Source: Flavipsychrobacter sp.
Lineage (GTDB): Bacteria > Bacteroidota > Bacteroidia > Chitinophagales > Chitinophagaceae
Reading direction: 5' to 3'
Length of the DNA stretch: 64,000 bases
Assembly: GCA_016786565.1 (NCBI GenBank)
Contig: JAEUVY010000088.1
Coordinates: 1 to 64,000 of the forward strand
Made by a program: the position numbers and the translations under genes
Shown here: piece by piece, positions 1 through 7,365 of the stretch
Layout of the letters: each line of letters starts with the position of its first letter
Position numbering within the stretch: the stretch's first letter is position 1
Notes under the pieces: generated by a model
The model's input: the letters and a program-made list of their open reading frames with translations, nothing else
Database searches by the model: none
Told to the model about the DNA's origin: nothing

Positions 1-2
1 AC

Positions 3-107
3 GTTGAACAGGGCGTAAAGCGCTATGAAGAGCAAATTCGACACAGAGAGCTACTACACCTCGAACGCCTTGCTAAAAAACACGATATGCAGCTAATAAA
101 TACTTAA
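3..107 (+). CDS. C-terminal fragment of an unidentified protein (possibly a transposase)
   Basis: An open frame enters from the left edge and ends at a TAA at 105-107, leaving 34 residues. They are highly charged (KRYEEQIRHRELLHLERLAKKH) and look like one amphipathic helix. The pattern resembles the C-terminal tail of some insertion-sequence transposases, but I cannot assign a family from so little, and another helical protein is possible. The dispersed repeats downstream make a mobile-element remnant plausible; that is inference. Confidence 0.4.
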   Translation, partial: VEQGVKRYEEQIRHRELLHLERLAKKHDMQLINT

Positions 108-270
108 AGTATATACTTGTCATTGGCAGCCCCGTCGAAGGACCACACACAACAATCTGTCAACTATTGCAGCCTGCCCACAACAAAAAACAATCCTACC
201 ATCTTCAAATCCTATCCATCTTAGCATGCCTACCGTAGGTAGGTTCAGACAGACATCCCTCTTTTTGCGC

Positions 271-278
271 TATATTTG
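271..278 (+). promoter_or_regulatory. Bacteroidota-type -7 promoter box
   Basis: TATATTTG fits the TAnnTTTG consensus used by the Bacteroidota primary sigma factor. It lies 12 bases before the ATG at 291, so the leader would be only a few bases long. A TTG codon inside the box would extend the reading frame, but that start is excluded if this is the promoter. Confidence 0.5.
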
Positions 279-290
279 TATATATCACAC

Positions 291-1610
291 ATGAAACACT
301 TTTCCTTTCTCATATCATTGCTTTGTCTGGTGCTTCACACAAGCGCGCAGATCATTACTACCGTTGCAGGGACGGGAACATATGGGTTTAGTGGCGATGG
401 AGGACCAGCTACGGCCGCCATGCTTGCACATCCCGAAGGAGTTGCAATCGATCAATTGGGGAATTTATACATCTGTGATAATAAATGTGTACGAAAAGTC
501 AGCCCTGCGGTCGGCGGGACCATTACTACGTTTGCCGGTGTCGGAACATCAACAGGTTATAGCGGCGATGGTGGGCCTGCTCACTTCGCAAGAGTAAGTG
601 GCGTGCATGATGTAGCAGTGGACAAATATGGCAACGTCTATTTGGCAGACGCAGGTAATAATCGTGTACGAAAAGTAACGCTCGATGGTATAATTAATAC
701 CATCGCAGGTACAGGGATTGCGGGATATAATGGCGATGGGATTGCAGCAACCACAGCTGAGTTGAACAGTCCATTTGGAGTGGCGGTGGACGACACAGGA
801 AATGTTTACATAGCCGATCTGCACAACATGCGTATTCGTAAGGTGAGCACTGCCGGTATAATATCTACGGTTGCAGGAACAGGTGTAAAAGGATTCAGCG
901 GAGATGGTGGAATGGCGGATACAGCAATGCTACATCACCCGATAGCTGTTGAGGTTGCTAAAAACGGGGAATTATATATTGCGGACAGTACAAGAATACG
1001 AAAGATAAATACAATGGGTGTAATCTCGACTGTAGCAGGTGTCGCGACTTTTGGGTTTAGTGGAGACGGTGGGCCTGCTACCGCAGCTGAGGTTACTCCG
1101 TATTCAATAGCATTGGACACATTCGGAAACCTACTTATTGCTGATGCCGATCGAATACGCAAAGTGAATACCGTTGGGGTAATTAATACGGTAGCAGGTA
1201 CAGGCCTTCCAATTTATAATGGTGATAATATTCATCCAATGTTCGCCAACATACGTCCATATGGAATAACTGTAGATAAATATGCAAACATTTATATCGG
1301 GGACCTGATTAATAACAGAGCTCGATTAATTACTGATTCTCAACTTGCAGTAAGTAATTTGGATAATGTAGCCTTGGGAGTGAGGATATTCCCTGCCCCG
1401 TCAAGTAGTTATTGTAAGGTAATTGTTACGAATGCTAACGGTAAGCTGGCGCATTTAAAAGTCACTAACATAGCTGGGGTTGAAGTATATCAACAGTCAA
1501 TACCCGCCAACAAAGAAGTCACTATGCCCACTCCTTGGCCAGCGGGTGTTTATGTGGTCACTGTAGATATTGACGGGCAGCACATCACAAAACGGCTGGT
1601 TGTCAAATGA
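291..1610 (+). CDS. Secreted NHL-repeat protein with T9SS sorting domain
   Basis: The 439-residue product starts with a clear signal peptide (MKHFSFLISLLCLVLHTSAQ). Six tandem NHL-type repeats of about 55 residues follow, each opening with a variant of I-TVAGTG-GFSGDGGPA and closing with GNLYIAD--N-RIRKV, which predicts a six-bladed beta-propeller. The last 80 residues (from about 'VRIFPAP') look like a type A T9SS C-terminal sorting domain ending in TKRLVVK. The protein is therefore probably exported through T9SS to the surface or medium; its ligand is unknown. ATG 291 is chosen over an in-frame TTG at 276 because the signal peptide begins there and the -7 box covers the TTG. The gene looks more AT-rich than its right-hand neighbours. 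Confidence 0.85.
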   Translation: MKHFSFLISLLCLVLHTSAQIITTVAGTGTYGFSGDGGPATAAMLAHPEGVAIDQLGNLYICDNKCVRKVSPAVGGTITTFAGVGTSTGYSGDGGPAHFARVSGVHDVAVDKYGNVYLADAGNNRVRKVTLDGIINTIAGTGIAGYNGDGIAATTAELNSPFGVAVDDTGNVYIADLHNMRIRKVSTAGIISTVAGTGVKGFSGDGGMADTAMLHHPIAVEVAKNGELYIADSTRIRKINTMGVISTVAGVATFGFSGDGGPATAAEVTPYSIALDTFGNLLIADADRIRKVNTVGVINTVAGTGLPIYNGDNIHPMFANIRPYGITVDKYANIYIGDLINNRARLITDSQLAVSNLDNVALGVRIFPAPSSSYCKVIVTNANGKLAHLKVTNIAGVEVYQQSIPANKEVTMPTPWPAGVYVVTVDIDGQHITKRLVVK

Positions 1611-1620
1611 CCACCTCAGC

Positions 1621-1703
1621 GAACTTTGTATTGGGCCACTACACACAACATGCGCTCATTCGACCTCACCATCTCCTTCGGAGAGGGCCGGGGAGAGGTC
1701 TCT
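1621..1703. repeat. Dispersed repeat element, copy 1
   Basis: This copy runs from GAACTTTGTATTGGGCC to GGGGAGAGGTCTCT and matches copy 2 at 1754-1837 with only a few differences. It ends in an imperfect hairpin-forming block (CTCCTTCGGAGAGGGCCGGG). Similar short intergenic blocks are common in Bacteroidota genomes, from general knowledge. Confidence 0.75.
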
Positions 1704-1753
1704 CACGTTCTGTGTTTCCCCTTCGATACTTGTGTGCTTCGTGCCGCCTCCGT

Positions 1754-1837
1754 GAACTTTGTGGTTGGGCCACTACACACAAAATGCGCTCATTCGACCT
1801 CACTATCTCCTTCGGGGAGGGCCGGGGAGAGGTTTCT
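1754..1837. repeat. Dispersed repeat element, copy 2
   Basis: Second copy of the element at 1621-1703, offset by about 133 bp. It is preceded by a GCTTCGTGCCGCCTCCGTG stretch of the kind often seen in dispersed Bacteroidota intergenic repeats. Confidence 0.75.
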
Positions 1838-1958
1838 GTCATACCACCAAAAACGCACTATCATAAAACTTTCTCCTTGCCGGTGATAACGCGCCGTTGT
1901 AACTTGAATAGAAGTTGAGAAAAATGGGGCATTACCGCATATATAACACTTTTATTTC

Positions 1959-2051
1959 ACTTCTCAGGTGGGAAGAAGGTGGGAAGCAGGTGCGCAAAGG
2001 TGCGCAGGTTTTGAGAAGCAGTGAGAAGTAAACTGCGCACCAGCTTCTCAC
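1959..2051. repeat. Cluster of inverted repeats
   Basis: Three perfect inverted pairs interlock: ACTTCTCA (1959-1966) with TGAGAAGT (2022-2029), GGTGCGCAG (1999-2007) with CTGCGCACC (2033-2041), and GTGAGAAG (2021-2028) with CTTCTCAC (2044-2051). GTGGGAAG is also directly repeated. The arms overlap, so only some can pair at once. No gene lies over it. Confidence 0.6.
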
Positions 2052-2333
2052 ATTTTTATTGAATATCAATGAGTTAAGTAAAAACAGGGAAAAACAAAAA
2101 AATTGCGCAGTGGGAAGCGATGGCAGATAGAGAAAGTGATGAATGTGCAAACGAAATACCCGGAGAACATTCGGGTAGTTTATATGCCCTCTGAAATGGG
2201 GGAATGGTCACTGATGAGGGGCGGAGTTCTTTGTTTCGTTGTTCAGGCATCATATCAGCCTGCAAAAGGTTATCTATATCTCTCTGCCCGAACGCTATAA
2301 ATATTGTACTTTTACCACTCAATTTCATAAAAA

Positions 2334-3332
2334 GTGAAAGCGATCATTCCTGTTGCAGGTGCCGGCACCAAGCTGCGCCCCCTTACATATACGCAGCCCA
2401 AAGCCCTCATTCCCATCGCCGGTAAGACCATTCTGGGTGTGATAATAGACCAGCTCATAGATGCCGGTGTCAACGAATATGTGTTTGTGATAGGCTACCT
2501 CGGCGAGAAGATCCAACGCTATATAGACAAGACCTACCCCAACCTCAAGTGTACCTTCGTTAACCAGAACGACCGCCGCGGCACCGCCCATGCGATATGC
2601 CTCACACAGGCCGCCGTGCAGAACGATGAAGTGATGATAGTGCTGGGTGATACCGTGTGCGACTACAACGTCAGCGAGATCATCAGCAGCCCAGTATCGC
2701 AGATAGGTGTGAAGAAGGTGGACGATCCGCGCAAGTTCGGTGTGGCCGAACTCAACGACAACGACATGGTGGTGCGCATGGTAGAGAAGCCGCTCATTCC
2801 CAAGTCGAACATGGCAATGGTGGGTATCTACTACATAAAAGAGACTGCCGCGCTTTTTGAGGCGCTGAACCAGATACTGGCCGGCCCCGCCGATGAGAAC
2901 GGCGAATACCACCTTACCAACGCGTTGCAGATAATGGTGCAGCAAGGCATCAACCTGCATGCTTTCCGCGTCAACAACTGGTTCGACTGCGGTAAGAAGG
3001 AAACACTGCTTTCCACCAACGCCATCCTGCTGAAGCAGATGGAGGACAGCACCCCTTCGCCCCGCCCCTGCAACTACGACGAGACGGTCATCATTCCTCC
3101 CGTCAATATAGCCGAGGGTTGTGTGATATCGCACAGCATCATAGGTCCCAACGTATCTATAGGCGAGCACACCAAGATAGAGTCTTCTATCGTCAGCGAC
3201 TCCATCATAGGTTCTTATGCCGAGCTGCAGCAGGTAGTGCTCAATTCATCCATCATAGGCAACGATGCCTATGTGCGTGGCCTCAGCCAAAGCCTCAACA
3301 TCGGCGACAATACCGAGATAGATCTGGGGTAG
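2334..3332 (+). CDS. Sugar-phosphate nucleotidyltransferase
   Basis: The 332-residue protein begins with the nucleotide-binding signature of NTP-transferases (KAIIPVAGAGTKLRPLTYTQPKAL) and has GDTVCDYN as the likely metal-binding aspartate region. From about residue 245 it has hexapeptide-like repeats (VISHSIIGPNVSIGEHTKIESSI) that predict a left-handed beta-helix. This is the layout of glucose-1-phosphate thymidylyltransferase/GlmU-like enzymes, which make NDP-sugars for envelope glycans; the substrate cannot be decided here. The start is GTG, fixed by the family N-terminus. It is a single gene, convergent with higA. Confidence 0.88.
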   Translation: MKAIIPVAGAGTKLRPLTYTQPKALIPIAGKTILGVIIDQLIDAGVNEYVFVIGYLGEKIQRYIDKTYPNLKCTFVNQNDRRGTAHAICLTQAAVQNDEVMIVLGDTVCDYNVSEIISSPVSQIGVKKVDDPRKFGVAELNDNDMVVRMVEKPLIPKSNMAMVGIYYIKETAALFEALNQILAGPADENGEYHLTNALQIMVQQGINLHAFRVNNWFDCGKKETLLSTNAILLKQMEDSTPSPRPCNYDETVIIPPVNIAEGCVISHSIIGPNVSIGEHTKIESSIVSDSIIGSYAELQQVVLNSSIIGNDAYVRGLSQSLNIGDNTEIDLG

Positions 3333-3346
3333 GATAAAGCCACGTA

Positions 3347-3712
3347 TCAGGCCAGTTCCAAAATGAGATTGCCGTCGATCTTCAGTTTGGAATGAAGTTT
3401 TTTGGCGAAGTCGAGTGTAATAGGTCGTTTCTTGTTCAGGATCTCGCTGAGCGTTGAGTTACCTACTTCAAGATAGGCAGCCAACCGCTGACGGGTCAGG
3501 TTGTTTTCTTTCATGTATGCCGTAAGTATGGTAGAAAGATCATGAACCACTGGCATGGGGAAATGTATCTGTTCATATGCCGAAACGCTGTCTGACAATT
3601 GTTTCAATCTGGCTTCCTCAGATTCGGTCAACTGATCAAATCCTTTAGCCAGATATGTCTCGATCTCAGCCATTGCAGTATGGTAGTCGTGCGCATTCTT
3701 AAGGTGTTTCAT
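3347..3712 (-). CDS. higA: HigA-type antitoxin
   Basis: The 121-residue protein has a C-terminal helix-turn-helix (about residues 72-110: LTRQRLAAYLEVGNSTLSEILNKKRPIT), as in XRE-family HigA antitoxins, behind a charged helical N-terminus. It lies directly behind the HigB-like toxin with 5 bases between them, in the toxin-first order typical of higBA. By analogy it neutralises the toxin and represses the shared promoter. Confidence 0.85.
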   Translation of the reverse strand: MKHLKNAHDYHTAMAEIETYLAKGFDQLTESEEARLKQLSDSVSAYEQIHFPMPVVHDLSTILTAYMKENNLTRQRLAAYLEVGNSTLSEILNKKRPITLDFAKKLHSKLKIDGNLILELA

Positions 3713-3717
3713 GTCTG

Positions 3718-4023
3718 CTAAATTGTTGATGTTAAACCTTTTTTGTTAAGCTCATCGTATTGAACGTGAGTACCGATAAACCTTATATAAAGAGTTCTAT
3801 GTTTAAAATGAATCATTGCAATGAGCCGATACTTATTGCCCCCAATGTCGAAGACATAACGATCGTTGCCAACGGCATCAGTGCTGTTGAACGTTCGCTT
3901 TACGTCAGCAAAGTTTTGCCAATCGCTATCTCTCACTTCCTTGTACCAGCGGTTCAGCGCATCTGCCGAAAGCGGATACTTTGAAGCGAATTCATTGATT
4001 ATTTTTTGGGCGATGATTACCAC
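3718..4023 (-). CDS. higB: HigB-type toxin (mRNA interferase)
   Basis: The 101-residue product has the conserved HigB core FADVKRTFNSTDAVGNDRYVFDIGGNKYRLIAMIHF and ends with IRFIGTHVQYDEL. HigB toxins cleave mRNA on the ribosome. I start it at GTG 4023 (MVIIAQKIINEFASKYP), which matches the family N-terminus. A longer frame to a TTG at 4044 is unlikely because that codon lies in a TAAATTTG promoter box (4042-4049). It forms an operon with higA. Confidence 0.85.
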   Translation of the reverse strand: MVIIAQKIINEFASKYPLSADALNRWYKEVRDSDWQNFADVKRTFNSTDAVGNDRYVFDIGGNKYRLIAMIHFKHRTLYIRFIGTHVQYDELNKKGLTSTI

Positions 4024-4041
4024 TTGCGATAAGGTGTTTCG

Positions 4042-4049
4042 CAAATTTA
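4042..4049 (-). promoter_or_regulatory. -7 promoter box for higBA
   Basis: On the minus strand this reads TAAATTTG, a match to TAnnTTTG, with 18 bases to the GTG at 4023. Its position decides against the upstream TTG start for higB. Confidence 0.5.
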
Positions 4050-4086
4050 GAAAATATTTCTGATTTCCAGAAATATTGAATTGTTC

Positions 4087-6171
4087 TTAGTTTTTCTCTT
4101 CTGTTTCTTCAGGCTCTTTTCCGCCTATGTTGAACAGTCGGTAGGCAAGTTCGCGGCCCGCGTCTTCGGGTTGTTTCCATGCAAAGGACTGCTGCTCAAC
4201 TACTTGTTTGCCCTCGCGGTCTATGACGTAGTAGCTGATGTTCTTCTTCTTGCCACTGCCCGAGAAGATGACGTAGGCCTCGGGTGCGGGAATGCCCTTG
4301 CCGTTTACCCAGTTGATATTGAAGGCACGAAGGCGCGCCTCAACAGCCTTGTCAACCGTGCCGCTTACGTGCAGTATCATATTCGGGGCGAGGCCGGTAT
4401 AGGGTACCAGTTGGGGGTAAAGGCTATATAGCCGGTACATACGGTCGTTGTAGGTGGCTGTCTGTTTCAGTTCGCGGGCACATTCGGCCTGCGCCTGGTA
4501 CACGCGTGCGGTGAAGAGCTTCTCATACTCCGCATCGGTATCGGGGTCCTTGAGCAGCTGATCCAGTATGGGGCGGGCTTCGTCATAGCGCCCCTGCACC
4601 ATCATCAGCTTTGCCTTGAAGAACAGGAAGTACTTGTGTATGTAGCGGCGCTGATCGGTATCGGCCTCACGGCTGAAGCGTTTCAGGAAGAAGCGGGTGC
4701 TGAAGTCCTTCACCAGGTACCACACCTCGTCCCACGACACCACGTTCTCTGTTGAGAACAGTTTGTAGATGACCCTTTCGCGCTCGGGGTTTTGCGAGAA
4801 CTGGTTGATGATGAGGAACTGTTGCAGGTACTTGTCGGCCAGCTTGCACACAATGCGCCACAGCACACGAGGGTTGTACCACCAGTTGCGGTGCTCAAAA
4901 CGTTCGGCCTGCCATGCCTGCTCTTTGTTCACAAGGCGTATCAGCTGCAGACTGAAGTCGTAATGGCTCTGGCCCAGCGTGGTACCAATGTGGGTCTCTT
5001 TGAAGTCGGCGGCGCGGTCGGCATACTTGCCGGCCTGCTCCACCTGTCCGTCGTAAGTGAGCGACCGTGCCAGCGCTATGTTGTACCAACCGTAGCCAGG
5101 CGTGGAGCCTGCAGCCTTGATCATGTTGCGGGCCAGCGCGGCGGCATTCTTCGGGTTGGACTTGTAGATGTCCAGTATGGTGGTGAAGTAGGCCCACTCC
5201 TGCAGTCGCTTGTCGCCGCCGTCCTGCTCTGCAGCTATCTTGTACTCGGCCTCTGCCGTGCGGAAGTCGCCGCAGATGCTTTTGAAGTTGGCGTAGTTGT
5301 TGTGCGGCAGGCGTCCGCTCTTGCGCATCAGCTCGAAGTACAACGCTGCCGAGTCTATGCGGAAGTTGTAGGCATGAAGGATGTTCTTGTAGTGATACAC
5401 GCCGTTCTTCTCCTGGTCCACATAGCCCGGCGGAAACAGGTTGGCGTTGATGGCCTTGTTGCGTTCTATGGCGCGCATGCCACTGTCCAGATAGCGGTTG
5501 GCAAGGGCTTCGTTCTCGTCAATGCTGTTCTTCAGGAACGGGTACTTGTCGTGCGTGTAGAAGCGGTTGCGGTGCACGGTCCATGCCAGCATGTTGTAGG
5601 GGTCCAGGTAGAACTCGCGTTGGAAGTTATACTTGATGGCCCTTCGCAGCACGGGGATGATCTTCTCCGGCTGATCGATGTTGCTGTAGGCGTGTACCAG
5701 ATTGCTTGCTATGATGCTGTAGTCTATCTGGAAGTTGTATGCGGGCAGCAGCACCATGATGTCGCCAGACCGGGTGGAGAGTTGCCGCTTGTAGTCGCGC
5801 TCCAGCAATGACAGTGCGCGTTCCAGCGAGGCGGCCGCGTTCTTGAAGCCGGTATAGTCTGCAGCGTGTGTGTATTTGTAGATGCCTTCAAACATCCAGC
5901 CCACGTAATAGGTGCTGTCCGTCCGTTTGAACTCGCGCGAGCGGGGCAGGGCATCGTCGCTGTACATGTTCTCTATGGCGCGTTTGGCGTCAATATTGGC
6001 ACGGGCTGCCTCTTTGCCGGCGGGGTGCTTGGGCATGAGCTCCGGCGGCAGTTGTTGCTTGCCTCCGCCCTGGGCCAGCGCCACTGCCGTATGCAGCAAT
6101 AGCAGCAGCACCGCAGCCATACAGGCCGGCAGGCGCTTTATTGACGGCGGCAGAGAGCAGTGTCTGGTCAT
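4087..6171 (-). CDS. Exported TPR-like protein of unknown function
   Basis: The 694-residue protein has an N-terminal hydrophobic segment (about residues 16-34, LPACMAAVLLLLLHTAVALA) that looks like a signal peptide. The rest is helical, with TPR-like stretches (SLERALSLLERDYK, YDGQVEQAGKYADRAADFKE, QGRYDEARPILDQLLKDP). The final 100 residues look like a beta-rich domain (MILHVSGTVDKAVEARLRAF). I do not recognise the family. Its start is 29 bases past the moxR stop, so the two are probably co-transcribed and may act together at the envelope; that link is inference. Confidence 0.7.
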   Translation of the reverse strand: MTRHCSLPPSIKRLPACMAAVLLLLLHTAVALAQGGGKQQLPPELMPKHPAGKEAARANIDAKRAIENMYSDDALPRSREFKRTDSTYYVGWMFEGIYKYTHAADYTGFKNAAASLERALSLLERDYKRQLSTRSGDIMVLLPAYNFQIDYSIIASNLVHAYSNIDQPEKIIPVLRRAIKYNFQREFYLDPYNMLAWTVHRNRFYTHDKYPFLKNSIDENEALANRYLDSGMRAIERNKAINANLFPPGYVDQEKNGVYHYKNILHAYNFRIDSAALYFELMRKSGRLPHNNYANFKSICGDFRTAEAEYKIAAEQDGGDKRLQEWAYFTTILDIYKSNPKNAAALARNMIKAAGSTPGYGWYNIALARSLTYDGQVEQAGKYADRAADFKETHIGTTLGQSHYDFSLQLIRLVNKEQAWQAERFEHRNWWYNPRVLWRIVCKLADKYLQQFLIINQFSQNPERERVIYKLFSTENVVSWDEVWYLVKDFSTRFFLKRFSREADTDQRRYIHKYFLFFKAKLMMVQGRYDEARPILDQLLKDPDTDAEYEKLFTARVYQAQAECARELKQTATYNDRMYRLYSLYPQLVPYTGLAPNMILHVSGTVDKAVEARLRAFNINWVNGKGIPAPEAYVIFSGSGKKKNISYYVIDREGKQVVEQQSFAWKQPEDAGRELAYRLFNIGGKEPEETEEKN

Positions 6172-6200
6172 TGTATCGGTGGCGGTTGTGAACAGGTATG

Positions 6201-7205
6201 TCAGAACAGCTTCAGTTTGGCAAGGCGCTCGGTCTCCTTCAGCAAGATGCCTTCCAGTGCTTTCTGGCGGCCTTCTTTATTGCGGTACACCAGGCGGTGG
6301 TCCAGCACGTTGCGGCAGGTATCGCGCACATCGTCTTCGGTCACAAAGGTGCGGCCCTTCACCAGCGCATAGGCGCGCAGGCACTTCAGAAAGGCGATAC
6401 CGCTTCGGGTAGAGGCGCCCAGCGAAATGTCGGGGTGGGTGCGGGTCTGGCGCACGATATTGGTAACGGCCTTCACGATCTCATCGTGCACAAACACGTT
6501 GCCGGCCTGTGCCTGCAGGTTCAGTATGTCCTGCATAGAGAGCACCTGTTGCAGTGTCACGAGGTTGCGGGCAATGTCGAGGTATTCGCGGTAGATGTTG
6601 ATCTCGGTCGCTTCGTCCACATAGCCGAAGGAGATCTTCATGAAGAAACGGTCGAGCTGGGCCGCGGGCAGCGGATAGGTGCCTTCCATTTCTATGGGGT
6701 TCTGGGTGGCAATGGTGAAGAACATCTGTTCCAGCTTCATGGTGGCATCGCCCACGGTCACCTGGTGTTCGGCCATGGCTTCCAGCAGGGCGCTCTGCAC
6801 CTTTGGCGAGGCACGGTTGATCTCGTCAGCCAGCAGCACATTACAGAACAGCGGCCCCTTCTTGAACACGAAGTCGCGGCTGCGGTCGTCGAAAATGTGC
6901 GATCCTATGAGGTCCATAGGCAGCAGGTCGGGTGTGAACTGTATGCGCTTGAAGAGTACGTGGTCTTCACCCGATCCCCCGCTGATGCACTGTGCCAGCG
7001 TGCGGGCCATCACGGTCTTGCCCGTACCCGGATTGTCTTCCATGAGGATGTGGCCACCGGCCAGCAGGCAGGTAAGCACCATCTCTATCTGAGGGCGTTT
7101 GCCACGCACCACGGTCTCCATCTGCGACACCAGCAGCTCCAGAGAGCGGGTGGCATCGGGTTGGGTAGATTCGGGCTGCTGAGCGCCTGTTAGTTCATCT
7201 GTCAT
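6201..7205 (-). CDS. MoxR-family AAA+ ATPase
   Basis: The 334-residue protein has a Walker A motif NPGTGKT (about 58-64), a Walker B region LLADEINRASPKVQSALLEAM, sensor-type TQNPIEMEGTYPLPAAQLDRF and the MoxR C-terminal helical region. MoxR ATPases act as chaperones, often for von Willebrand-A proteins. The usual DUF58 and VWA partners are absent here; the only co-oriented neighbour is the TPR protein downstream. TAAACTTG at 7223-7230 (minus) is a poor match to a -7 box. Confidence 0.9.
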   Translation of the reverse strand: MTDELTGAQQPESTQPDATRSLELLVSQMETVVRGKRPQIEMVLTCLLAGGHILMEDNPGTGKTVMARTLAQCISGGSGEDHVLFKRIQFTPDLLPMDLIGSHIFDDRSRDFVFKKGPLFCNVLLADEINRASPKVQSALLEAMAEHQVTVGDATMKLEQMFFTIATQNPIEMEGTYPLPAAQLDRFFMKISFGYVDEATEINIYREYLDIARNLVTLQQVLSMQDILNLQAQAGNVFVHDEIVKAVTNIVRQTRTHPDISLGASTRSGIAFLKCLRAYALVKGRTFVTEDDVRDTCRNVLDHRLVYRNKEGRQKALEGILLKETERLAKLKLF

Positions 7206-7314
7206 GCGGATGATTGTTTCTACAAGTTTACACCATAAAGCGGTAGTAAAAGAAAACGGTGCTTTTAATTTTTTGTGAAAACACCACCACAGGCGGAAAC
7301 GGGACGAACAGGCG

Positions 7315-7346
7315 CAAAAAAAGGCCGCCCCGGAAAGAGGCGGCCT
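7315..7346 (-). terminator. Intrinsic terminator of the trigger factor gene
   Basis: An 8-bp perfect stem, AGGCCGCC with GGCGGCCT (7322-7329 and 7339-7346), is followed on the minus strand by a run of T (7315-7321). It lies 19 bases past the stop codon. Confidence 0.85.
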
Positions 7347-7365
7347 GTATGTGTGTTACTTTCGA

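Larger units (their letters stand above)
1611..2333. other. Long gene-free stretch with repeats
   Basis: No convincing coding frame is present. The left half holds two copies of an 83-84 bp element (annotated separately), the middle holds clustered inverted repeats at 1959-2051, and the right part leads into the nucleotidyltransferase with TACTTTTA near 2308 as a possible -7 box. The short open frames here are composition-driven and start in repeats. Confidence 0.6.

Noticed and set aside
1607..1918. 103-codon open frame in the repeat region
   Set aside because: It runs through both copies of the dispersed repeat and has no protein signature; repeat-driven open frame.
3718..4044. Longer higB starting at TTG 4044
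   Set aside because: The TTG is inside the -7 box and the added residues do not match the HigB family.
4792..5811. 339-codon plus-strand open frame over the TPR-like gene
   Set aside because: Antisense shadow with no similarity; the minus-strand gene has a signal peptide and repeats.
6198..7193. 331-codon plus-strand open frame over moxR
   Set aside because: Shadow of a well-supported minus-strand gene; His/Val/Leu-rich product with no domain.
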